A stretch of 28,299 nucleotides of DNA from positions 1,001,681 through 1,029,979 of the forward strand of contig BFEA01000519.1 in the NCBI GenBank assembly GCA_003427395.1, written 5' to 3'. The notes beneath the pieces are model-generated. The model was not told the origin of the DNA and did no database searches. It saw only the letters and a list, made by a program, of their open reading frames with translations. A program made the position numbers and the translations under genes. This DNA is from Chara braunii (Eukaryota; Streptophyta; Charophyceae; Charales; Characeae). This document shows, in pieces, positions 18,845 to 28,299 of the stretch; position 1 is the first letter of the stretch, and every line of letters begins with the position of its first letter.

Positions 18845-20918
18845 GGATCGGTATATCTATATATTGATAGGACGAGGGACCCTTGACACACACAGGGCGG
18901 GGTTAGGGGTGTACATGTCTTAAGTCAGTTGAGCGGACCCTAGATGTGTGTGTGCGTAGGGGTGGTAGGATGAGTTTCTATCTGATTGTACATATACGTT
19001 TGACTTTTGTTCGCTTGTTTCCTTTTGAGTTTCTTCGTGGGCTACGACCCAGGGGTAGGAATCAGTTGTGCGATATATGAGACCATTTAGTTACATTTGG
19101 TTTTGTGATTCAGAAGCTATTGCTGCTCTGAATGGGATTTGGGAATTTATAGCACTCGGGATGTGAGTTTTCCCAGCAAGAGGGGACAGGGGCTGGGTAT
19201 TCTGTGGGTGTTAGGTGGAGGCTATGTCCCCGAGTGTATTTGGTGAGTGTACAGGGGGGTTATGAGTCCTACTCAGACAGGCGGGGCATTGCGTTGGGTG
19301 CTTGTATTCGATTGTTGAGGGAGGCCTTCTACTCCCTTAGTGTACTATGAGTTGAGATCCTATGGGACTTGTCTTGTGACGATCACATTCACTCTCACAT
19401 GTGTGGATTTATCTCGATGAATGTTTGGCTTTGTGTGAGAGATGTACAGGATACATCTCATGGGCATGATTGTGTAACTTGTAAAGTTGTCTACCCTCCG
19501 GTATACTCGTGCGGTCTGCTGCAAGCGGACGAGAAGACAGAGTATAAGGAGGGGAAGTGCAGCCTGTTTGCGAAAACTGTGAGAATCCTACGGGATTGAT
19601 GGATCTAGGAATTTGCGTGTTCGGTCATACTAAACATCGTTGCCCAAATTGTATAGGGACCCAGAAGGTGGCCCCTCAGTTTGAAGTTGTTTGATGATTA
19701 AGACCCCCTTCATGATTCTGGGAGGTGGAAATTATATTGTATGGAGACCCCTCCATGGTTTTGGAAGAGGTCGTGTGAGGAGTCATCCCATACAAAAAGG
19801 GGATGGCCAAGAAATCTTTGTGAAAGGCACCCTTCATCAAGTAAGGGTGGGTAAAAGTTGAATGGTGTGGAAAGCATTGTCTGCGCTGATAAAGTCTGAC
19901 GAGAGGGGACCATGTTTGATTGAAATGTTTGAGAAGGGCAAGAGATGCCTCAGGGTGGGCGACGACTGACTGTGATCAAGTCAGGAGTCGCGGCCTTGTG
20001 GATCCGGCGGGGAGATTGTTTGTGACTGAGCGAAGGATGTCGTGCCTATTATTGGAGGGTCGGTAAATGCCTTCAGACCCCTGGGTGGTCCCGCAGCGGC
20101 AGTGAATTGTTTGTGATGCCCCGACGGGCCACCTGTGCTAATTCTGTGACATATTTGAGGGAATACCAAGCTAACGGTAAAGTTTAGTGCCACCTAGACG
20201 CAACCCCTGGTGGATGGCTGCTAGCCGGCACAACCTGGCTGCGGGCCCGCAAGGTAAGAGTTTAAGGGGAGTTTTTCGCGGGATAAGAGTCGAGTTCTTT
20301 GGAGACCCTGATTGATTGATTATCAGGGACATACCTGTCGTTGTATAACCAGCGGGAGGGTATCGCCGCTAAGGTAACAATGTGGTGGGCCGTAGACCTG
20401 GCCCGATCAGCCAGGCTACGGTGGGCCCAGATGGGGACCTGGCATTTCTGTCCTAGACTGCAGAAAAGCCCGAGAGAGGCTACAAGCTTACACGTGTGTA
20501 CTTTGTTTGACTATGAGGAATTTGTTGAAGAAGGCAAAAAATGCCTTCATAGGTCCCATTCGAAGCCCGCGTCCCTAGTTATGGCTCTGTTTACGAGAAA
20601 GAGGCTAACTGGGACACCCAACGAGAAGCCGGCGGTTGTCTACGACGGAGGGGAAGAGGATGGTTTGAGGGCCTTTGGAACTTATGCTGTAGTGTTGATG
20701 CGTAATACACCGGCATCCTGGTGTCAGGACAATGGAGACCCAGGTTGAAACCTTGGCAGCATATAGTTGTGTTGGCACGGTTTGATGGAGGCCTCAACCC
20801 CAAGTCTGTCGGCTAATCGGATTGGTTCTGATCTCGTCAGCATTTGGAATGCGAGGGATTCTATAGCTTTTTTATCTGGCGACGCGGCGGGTAGGTCGCT
20901 TAATATGGTCCGGTAAGC
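18845..20918 (+). other. 3' noncoding region before the 3' LTR
   Basis: About 2.07 kb without a convincing gene; open frames such as 19369-19599 and 20341-20748 have no domain. Two similar hairpin-bearing segments occur near 19916-19954 and 20507-20550. The expected polypurine tract directly before the 3' LTR is missing: the last bases read GGTCCGGTAAGC. The closest purine run is GACGGAGGGGAAGAGGA at about 20644-20660. Confidence 0.6.
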
Positions 20919-20984
20919 AGTCGGCGCGAATACCCTTACAAGGGTATCCGCCCTGGCTTTTGCAATTGACAGAAAGGCTTGGTT

Positions 20985-22923
20985 AACCTGGATCTTGAGT
21001 GCCCGTGCGGGAAAATGTGAGGGTCGCCCGCACGTAGGCAAGGGTCTGCCCTGTCCCGGTAGAGGGTACGTGGGCGCGCAAGTTTAAGGCGCGCGTGTGA
21101 TTCTTTCTATTTTAAGATTAGTCGCGACACCGGCATAACCATCAGGCTTGTTTTGTTATTGATTAAATTAAGGGTTAAAAGGTCCGCGTTCATTTATTGC
21201 GCTCGGCCGGCGGTGGGCCCGACATGTGAAAAGGAGTGGATGGTGGTCGCGACGCGACGCGCGCAAGACGGTGCGGATACTCGGCGGTGGCGCTCACGGT
21301 TGAGGAGGGGAGAGCGGTCGGGGCGGTATTTTGGCCTGGAACGCCGCGCGGCACCACTTTATGTAGGAAACCGCGCCTGTTGGTTACAGGCTTGGGCTCA
21401 GCCCTATAGGTTACGGCATTGGGGTTGCATGGCAGAGGTACGAGGTTCGAGTTCGGCGGAAGGCGACGCAGGAGCAATGGAGCGGTGAGAAGAAAAGGGG
21501 TCGAGGGCTCCGCGGGACTATCCCCCTTTTTTCTTTTCGTGTTTGAGGGAGCCCTACCACGGACCAGCGCCGCGAGGCTACGGGAGCTTTGGCAGGGCCC
21601 GCGGCTCGCTCCCCCCTTCAAACAATCCCCCACCCTTGCTTTTTCGTCTTTATTTCTGAGGGTACTTAAACCCCATTGAGACTAGGGCTGAGGGCTGCCA
21701 AAAGGAAAAGGGGGGGGGGGCGTCTGCTGTAGTCAGGTCTCCCCGAGGCACTCATCAACGCGAGGGCGACACGAGGGGGGTCTGCATGGTTGGCCAGGTA
21801 AGGGTGACGGAGGCAGACCCCGTGAGTGGACCTGGGACGCTAGGCGACCAGGTTCGCGTGAGGGAGTAAGGACGAGGGACTGGATCCAGCAGGGGACCAG
21901 TGTTTGGAGTTGCTCCAGCCGCGAGGAGCCGCGGGCACTATCCTGGGTGGCGTCAAAATCGAATCGGTAGATTCGCAAGATAACTGCGTCAAGGGGTAGC
22001 ACCCACAAACAGAGAATGACCCCGGCCGCTAGATAGGCCGGGTACGTGCAAACAAGGGGTTGTTTGGGCTCGTAGGGTTGCCCCATGACCTATGACCAAG
22101 CGGGGACATGAGGTGGGTGCGGTCTGAATCCGGCCTCGAGAAAGGGCTACGTCCATGCGAAGGAGGCCATAGAGAGGAGTGGCGTGAGGGCGCGTGGAAG
22201 CCCGAAAGTGCTGATGCGGGAAAGTCCTCCGGTGCCCCGAGAGATCGGATCTGTATAGGAAAGATCTGCGGGGCCAACAGTATAGAGGCCGGGGACGAAC
22301 CTGGATGGAGGACGGGTTAGGAACAAGCGGAGGAACTGGGAGACCTGTGAAGGGTGGGGTAATGGAGAGAAGATTTGCATGGCCCCAGCGTGAGGCCGGC
22401 CCGCATAAGGTCCGAAGCGCGGACTAGGTGCATGCGCAATGGCAAGGCGGCTTTGGCCGCGTGAACATTGAAGTGTCAGGCGGGGGGCATCCGTTAAAAT
22501 CGGAATGATACAGGGAGGATTAGTTTGGCCGCAGCGTAAGGCTGAGACGCATAACCCCCAAAAGGAGGCCGGGTTCACGCGAGAGTAGTAGGGTAGCGGG
22601 GGTATTGCCGCGGGAGGGACCTTTTGAGGAGGATCCGATACACCGAGGAGGATCCGCATGGCCTCTACATAAGTGTGGCATATGAAAGAGGTCCGGGAAT
22701 GAACCCGGACGCGAACCGGGTTAGGGGAGTGCAACAGGCAAAAAGGGGAGGAGGAGGATTTGTCGGTCACTGTGCAGGGATGGGGCACAAAAAAACGGAA
22801 TGAACCTGGGCGCAGGTGGCACCGGGTACGGATAAGAAAAAAGGAGCGAAGGGCGGAACAGGTTGCCCCGCGGTCAGACTCGCCCGACCGCTGCCTGTTG
22901 TGCCAGCAACCGAGGACCGGTCA
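20985..22923 (+). other. 3' LTR, upstream noncoding part
   Basis: Counterpart of 645-2581, differing mainly by transitions. It supplies real bases where the 5' LTR has Ns at 2240-2282. No gene is recognisable; long minus-strand open frames (for example 22147-22788) have no domain. Confidence 0.6.
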
Positions 22924-23795
22924 GCGCAAAGTCCTTCGGGGTAAGGAAGATTGGCTGGCCAGCGTGTGTGGGGGCATACATAAACGGGGGGATGACTCGG
23001 ACCCCGGGGCTGTCACTCTGTTCNCGTAGCTNGGCTTCGTCGCGACACACTCCGGGCGCACCGACGAGAAGTGGCGTTGGTGAGAGGGAGAGCGGAGCGA
23101 AGTAGGNAATAGCGAAGGCGAGGCGACGGGTTGTGAAGAGAAAGGGGCGAGCTGCGGGCGATGAGACAGGCGACGAAAGGGCGACGNAGGTAGTTGAAAT
23201 GAGCGAACGGACCGGGACGGGTGGTCGGGCCGGGTGCATTCGGAGCCGAAGGTGGTGAAGAAGATGGGGTGGGTACAAATGTGGCGCGAGGAGTAAGGCG
23301 CTCCCCGACCGTTTCAAAAGGGACNAGAGCAAGAGAGGGGGGGGCAAGCTGGAGGTTNCGAAGGTGGGCAACACCGAGTCTGAAGCCAGATCGGGGAGAA
23401 GATTAGGAGGAGAGGGGCGAGAAAGAGAAGAGCTTGCGAGGGGCNACGGGGATGGTGGTTGGAACAAGGCGGGAAAATGCAGATTTCACCCATTCCTTGA
23501 TAGGAACGGGCCGAGGGAGTTGTTAAACGAGGGTTTGGGGGTAGGNGGGGNTGGAGTTAGAATTAGTAGCAAAGGTTAGTGGCGCAGGGGGTTAGTAGAG
23601 ATCGAGTTAGCTNACAGTAGGACTGCACGAGAGCGGCACGTTGAAGGGCGGAGGNGAGTAGGAAGAACNCACGGCNTGGTTGATTCTTGGCGGGACCGAG
23701 TCCAGCGAGAACCTGTAGGAGCGGGGGCTGGCTACGGCGAGCTAAGTAGGGAAGGGCCCTGGACTCACCCGTTGCTCGGTACGCTGGCCATCCTA
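22924..23795 (+). other. Probable collapsed consensus block shared by both LTRs, right copy
   Basis: Identical to 2582-3453, including 13 N positions (first at 23024 and 23032). Three extra Ns at 23825, 23829 and 23844 lie just outside it. The identity should not be used to date the insertion. Confidence 0.85.
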
Positions 23796-24984
23796 AGGTG
23801 ATCTGTGGTGTAAGTGGCGTCTGGNCGGNCCGATGTGCGGGGCNAGCGTTGTACGAGGAAGGAAATACAAGTGCGAGGTGCCTCTGATTGAGTAAGCGCG
23901 GACAGCGGGGGCGGGGACCGCCCGTAGACGGAGGCTATACTTGTCGGGCTTTGGGGTGCTGGATACTTACCTGTTGGTCGTGCGTTTGACCAACGACCGG
24001 TCTGGGCAAAAGCGGGCGAAAATGAGGTTGTTGAAGTTCGCCAGACCCTCGAGATTGCACTAAATGTCGCTTGCTGTCCGCGTCGGTTGTTGCAGTTGAT
24101 TCTTGGGTTGCGTTGTTTTGGAACGCCAGTTTGCTTCTAGTTGTGGCCATGTATTTTGTTGCGTACACTGCGCTGACTGCTACAGCGACTTCGAGGGTCC
24201 ACTGCAATACGCTACGCTGGTTAACTGCAGGCTATTGCGCTGCTGCCAACTGCAGCCGCTTTGGGGGTTATACGGCCGCTGCATCATGCTGAGAGACTGG
24301 CTATGTGGTGAGGCTGCTTCTACAGTATAAAGGAAGGGTGAGGAAGGGGATGTGGCCACGGTTGTGAAGGGAGGTTATTGCTGCGATCCGAAAGTTCGTC
24401 AGGAGATTCAAGCTCAACTGTTTGACTCCGGATTAGTCGGTTGCTGCGTTTGTTTGGCCACCATTGCGGGGCCCTCAGGCGAATGAAGACATCAAGGCCC
24501 TCTCGCGTGAGTATGAGTGTGTCCTTCCTGAGTCTGAGAGTCTTACTTCTTCTTATCCTGCCCTTCTTACTCTAAAGTCTGGTCCTTTGGCTCTGAAAGG
24601 AAGGCGGCAGGCGGGCGTGTGGCCCGTAACCCACGCCAAGGCCTTTGTGGGAGGTTGCCCCACCGATTGTGGGAGCTCTGTCGGGACTCAGGCAGAGTCC
24701 TGGAGGCAGGGAACTGAGTGGTAAACCCTTGACTCCCTCTATAAACCCAGCTATAACCCCTACTTGTACATCTTTCTATGGTTTGACCGAGTGTACTGCG
24801 TGATTCCTGTACTCTGATTTTGGTTTGGTTGTCAGGACCTAAGTCAAACGGAAATAAAGGAGTGTGTGTGCGATCTCAATTTCAGGTTAGTTGATTGCCT
24901 GAAAGCAGATTATGAATGAGATGGGTGCATCCGGGGGAAGGCTGGGAGGGAGGCAGTTTATGTGCAGTCTGACTGGGTCATTAA
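23796..24984 (+). other. 3' LTR, middle noncoding part
   Basis: Counterpart of 3454-4640 with the Ns resolved. It contains the 86-codon frame at 24464-24724 matching 4120-4380, which has no known domain and is not called as a gene. Confidence 0.5.
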
Positions 24985-25695
24985 GGCAGGGAGGTCCCCT
25001 TAAGTTTGGGGAAGTCCAGTGTTTTGTTTATTTTTGGTTTGCATAGAGCCTCAGGCCTCTCTATAAGTTCAGGTAGCCTGAAGCTCTGGAGGCTGGGATG
25101 TCCCCATAAGTTTGGGGAGACCTGATGCTGTGAATTGCTTGGAGGGTCAGGACGCTCTATAAGTTTAGGTGTCCTGGCTGCTCTGACTTGTGAGGGTTTG
25201 ATTGTGGGTGGCTTTCAAGAACCCAAGGCGCTCTATAAGTTTAGGTACCTTGGGTTGCCTTGCTTTATTTGGGGCTCTCCCAGTTTCCTTGATTATGAAC
25301 AAGGAGGTCTGAACCGCTCTATAAGTTTAGGTGGTTCAGCCTTGTTTTGTTCAGAGGGAGTACTTCTGGCAAGGGACAGGCCGCTCTAAAAGTTTAGGTA
25401 GCCTATCCCACTGCCTCGCACAAATTGGATCAGAGAGAAACGAACCTGGCTGAGGATCAGACCGCTCTATAAGTTTAGGTAGTCTGACCCAATGCCTCGC
25501 ACATGTTGGAACCTAATGGATATAACTTGGCTATATTGTATTACTATGCTATTACGAACAGCCTGGTCAGACCGCTCTATAAGTTTAGGTAGCCTGACTA
25601 TAGTTTATCATAACTGAAGAGAGTAAAACTAAAGAGATATAATTGAAAGTAAACTTGGGCAGGCTGAGCAGGGTTCTAAGTTGAGCAGCTCAGCC
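24985..25695 (+). repeat. Cluster of stem-loops with a shared loop and covarying arms, 3' LTR
   Basis: Counterpart of the 5' LTR cluster. Clear units: 25051-25081 (TCAGGC/GCCTGA), 25148-25176 (CAGGAC/GTCCTG), 25220-25256 (AACCCAAGG/CCTTGGGTT), 25309-25339 (CTGAACC/GGTTCAG), 25373-25409 (GGGACAGGC/GCCTATCCC), and units near 25460-25492 and 25568-25603. A diverged GGCTGAGC/GCTCAGCC unit lies near 25662-25695. The last two units of the 5' LTR are missing because of the deletion. Confidence 0.85.
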
Positions 25696-25830
25696 TTATG
25701 TCCCTTTGAAGACTAAGTTCAGCGAGATATATATAATTTGGCTATTTAAACAGTTCAGGGTTGATATAAACTTTGGAGAGACACTTTACCTACGGGAAGC
25801 GCTGCCGAAATTTTCTTGATTTAGAGGAGC

Positions 25831-26800
25831 TAGATTATATTTTGACCGATGGCGATTCTGGCGATCCACCTCGAATAGGGGAGATTCAGCCAGGGTCTGT
25901 CTTCGCTTTGGGCACTGCCTCGAGGTAGATTCAGGCTTAGCTAGCTAGGAGGATTTGAGTGAAAATATGTTAGGGAGTTGTATTCTCCATACGCTCATGA
26001 TCTCAACTTGGGGATTGGCCTGTCATGTGTTACAGGTCATCTTGATCTATCGATTCAAAATCAAAACTAGATTTAACTTGATCCCTGGAGGATCGTCTTC
26101 TGTTATCACTGATAACTTCTGTTATCACTGATAACAGGTCGGTTGCCGATTCATCGGTCTTCGACTCAATTTCAACTCATTCCCCATACTCAACCTAAAA
26201 GGCTTTAGCCCTGGTGGTTTTTACTGTTTGTTAAGGGTTTCACCCGGACTTTTATTGAATGGNCATTTAACAAAGGTACNGAGTATTTAATTGAGGTTNG
26301 TTGGGCTGGCAGTTGGGGCTTGCATGGCTAAAGTGAAGGGGTATGAGCATAGAGAATGGTTGGGGTTGACTCCGTGTAGTGCGTGTTTTGTCACTTGATT
26401 CTTGGTGTGGTTGCAGGTATGTCATGTGGCTCGGATTTTGGATTTGGACTGCCTGCGATTCCATATACATATACATGGTTGTGAGGAGTCTCACTGTGCC
26501 TGTGAGAAGTGATCGTCATAACTCTATCCCCCCTTCCGTATGTATGCGTGGATATACGTATGATGAGTGTTCGGGGGGCCAAAAAGACCATGTTAGCAAC
26601 TGCGTGAGAGCTGGGATTGAGGGACAGGGAAAGACCCTCTCTCCTGCCTATTTTGCGTCTTGGGGCTTTCTTAGTCGGACGTTAGTCCTGGGCCGGGATT
26701 CGAGGTCCTTGTCTAGGACATCCCAAGCCCTACGCCCTGAAGAGGAGGGGTCCCCCTTTGCATGTAGCCTGTTTACTTGGCCGGCGGGACACTCCACCTA
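25831..26800 (+). other. 3' LTR, downstream noncoding part
   Basis: Counterpart of 6666-7640. The palindrome-bearing 19-bp unit is tandemly doubled here (about 26098-26135). The open frame at 26379-26801 ends earlier than its 5' LTR counterpart because of a 1-bp indel, arguing against coding. Confidence 0.5.
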
Positions 26801-26931
26801 AAAGGCGGGAACGTCGCGAGGGCCGAACGGCGTGTCCTTCAGCCGTTGAATATCGTGAGGGGTAACCCCTCGCAATGAGTTCCTTCAGCCATTCAATATC
26901 GCGAGGCCTAAGCCACGGTTACCACATATAA

Positions 26932-27032
26932 TTGGCATCAGTGGTTGGCATAGGGTTGGTTTGCGGCCGCGCAGTTTTATACCAGAGCCATGCGCGCGAC
27001 GCCACGCCACCCTGACGTCTAAAAGTTATGGG
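26932..27032 (+). promoter_or_regulatory. TATA-like module A of the 3' LTR
   Basis: Counterpart of 7750-7850, with TTTTATA near 26975-26981 and AAGTTATGGG at 27023-27032. Confidence 0.35.
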
Positions 27033-27490
27033 ACCGTCGGGCTTGCGCGTAGGCACAACGCTTAGGGTTATTATAGGCCGCCGGCACCGCCCATAGAGGG
27101 GAAGTGTGTCCCAAGGCCATGAGTTTTTGTTTTAAAGGCCAGGAGACATTTGCCCTATCCCCTCTTCTTGAGTTCGTGCGAGTCTTGTTGCTTTTTAGAG
27201 ATTTTTTTGGGTTGGACGTTGTAGTCCGTGGCAGCCGTCAAAGTCAAACCCCTTGACTCTCGCCCAGGCCCTAGGGAGGACTCACCCCTAGGGCCGCGAG
27301 AGACGACTAGCACCACAGGCATGGGCCTGTGTACCACCCACTCTACATAAGGGTGCAGAAGAGGGTGTGTGGTCTTCAACCGCGCATGGCGGTTGTCCAG
27401 CCTCGAGAGATTAACCCTCAAGGCGAGTGTCAGCCGACACTTGAGTGGCGAACGTGACCCTCGAGATTAATGAGGATCGCATGAGCATGG

Positions 27491-27504
27491 GTACCACGTG
27501 GTAC
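27491..27504. promoter_or_regulatory. G-box palindrome, 3' LTR
   Basis: GTACCACGTGGTAC, identical to the palindrome in the 5' LTR although neighbouring bases differ. Confidence 0.5.
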
Positions 27505-27531
27505 GCCATCGTTGCGACGGCTTGCGTGCGC

Positions 27532-27632
27532 TTGCATCACGAGTCGATACGAGTTAGCCCCGCGTCCGCGCGATTTTTATACTAAGTCTCGCACGCGACG
27601 CCTATCCTATTGTCGCGTCGGGAAGTTATAGG
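27532..27632 (+). promoter_or_regulatory. TATA-like module B of the 3' LTR
   Basis: Counterpart of 8349-8449. The TATA-like run reads TTTTTATACT here. In a 3' LTR this position might instead help define transcript ends, or drive read-out into the flank. Confidence 0.35.
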
Positions 27633-28167
27633 TTGGCTACTGAGGGGCTAGGAGCGTTGCCGCGTTGTTTGCGTTGTGTCGTTCTGTGTGTATGTATGCG
27701 TGTTGTTGTCATGTGGTTGTGGTGTGCGCGTGGGGTGTGGGATGCGTCCTAGTCGACCGACGACGAGTCGCGCTTGGGACTTCAGCCCCCCAAGATGTCG
27801 GTTCGCGTGCGGGTCCGATAGGCGTATTACCGCGCGTACCCCCCATGCTACACCGAACGAGAAACGCCCTCGGCTGGTCCACCTCTGCGATTGCAACCGA
27901 GTAGTTTTCATATTGTGGACTGGTAGCTCGGCGGGCATACACCCACCGAAGGGAGGTGACAACTCCCGTAAGGTGGAGGTAAGTTGTGCCTCGCGTAGGC
28001 CCTATCCTGTCGTAGGGGCTCGCGAGAGGTATGGCTGGCCCACTCGGCCGGAGCGGCCTAAGGAAGTTCCTTTTGTGTGTTCGCGACAAGGTTAGTCGAA
28101 CTCCTGCGTGACGCGGCCGAGAGTGTCCCGCGCTGTCGCGCGCGGTGCCGGACTGATGCGCTCGACA

Positions 28168-28171
28168 GCGT
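28168..28171. repeat. Target-site duplication, right copy (GCGT)
   Basis: GCGT directly follows the terminal CA of the 3' LTR and matches 575-578; the next base, T, extends the match to GCGTT if the 5' LTR starts at 580. Confidence 0.6.
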
Positions 28172-28299
28172 TAGCCGGACCCCCACCGGCGGCCCCACCT
28201 CATCTCAAACTACCGCTGTTGGGGCGGGGGGCAACATGATTTACCTCGTTTGCGAGACCCTATGCTTGCAGGGGTCCCCTCTATACAGTCTTAGGAGTA
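28172..28299. other. 3' flank
   Basis: Short stretch of non-element DNA up to the window edge. I see no gene or repeat in it. Confidence 0.5.

Larger units (their letters stand above)
579..28167 (+). mobile_element. Giant Ty3/Gypsy-type LTR retrotransposon, defective
   Basis: Two long direct repeats (579-8984 and 20919-28167) bracket an 11.9-kb internal region with gag, protease, RT, RNase H and integrase in the Ty3/Gypsy order, followed by an extra Gag-like ORF. A tRNA-Asp primer-binding site follows the 5' LTR, and GCGT flanks both ends. The span is about 27.6 kb, or about 27.3 kb without the adapter artefact, at the upper end of known LTR retrotransposons and similar to Ogre-like elements. 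Stops, frameshifts and lost RT catalytic residues make this copy non-autonomous. No chromodomain is seen after the integrase GPY/F module. Confidence 0.93.
20919..28167 (+). repeat. 3' long terminal repeat (7.2 kb)
   Basis: Matches the 5' LTR from its first bases (AGTCGGCGC here, TGTCGGCAC there) to CTCGACA at the end. The opening T appears to have become A. It lacks the adapter artefact and about 930 bp present in the 5' LTR (junction near 25760). It has a 19-bp tandem duplication near 26098-26135. Confidence 0.92.

Overview
The window looks like nuclear DNA of a green plant or charophyte alga and is almost entirely one very large, decayed Ty3/Gypsy-type LTR retrotransposon on the + strand. 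The primer-binding site fits plant tRNA-Asp, and there are no bacterial operons, Shine-Dalgarno sites or single-copy host genes. The Gag/Pol wording reminds me of retroelement proteins I have seen from Chara braunii; that is memory, not a search, so the organism is an inference.

Layout: (1) 1-578 is 5' flank, with a 25-bp minisatellite (about 171-474) between two copies of a 170-bp segment (1-170 and 475-644) that spans the flank/LTR junction. (2) 579-8984 is the 5' LTR, 8.4 kb as given. (3) 8987-9004 is the tRNA-Asp primer-binding site, followed by a leader. (4) 9387-12623 is gag plus aspartic protease, with an in-frame TAG. (5) 12542-15965 is pol (RT, RNase H, integrase), broken by frameshifts and a TGA, and with two RT catalytic aspartates replaced. 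(6) 16170-18844 is a second long ORF after integrase with a Gag/capsid-like N-terminus, a coiled coil and its own CCHC zinc knuckle, also broken. (7) 18845-20918 is 2 kb without a convincing gene. (8) 20919-28167 is the 3' LTR, 7.2 kb. (9) 28168-28299 is 3' flank. A 4-bp target-site duplication (GCGT) and matching TGTCG/CGACA LTR ends support a single insertion of about 27.6 kb.

How the parts work together: the LTRs would carry promoter, transcript-end and integration signals. Gag and the second Gag-like protein would package RNA, protease would process polyproteins, RT/RNase H would make cDNA primed by tRNA-Asp, and integrase would insert it. This copy cannot do so by itself because pol is broken.

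The most interesting signal is in the LTRs: a cluster of about a dozen stem-loops that share one loop sequence (core GCTCTATAAGTTTAGGT) but have unrelated, self-complementary arms. Arm differences between the two LTRs preserve or improve pairing. The second Gag-like ORF and a correctly phased U-UUU-UUA heptamer at the gag-pro/pol overlap are the next most interesting.

Two assembly problems affect interpretation. The 5' LTR contains a Nextera mate-pair junction adapter (4819-4856) flanked by an artificial 207-bp duplication. An 872-bp block with identical N positions in both LTRs appears to be one collapsed consensus used twice.
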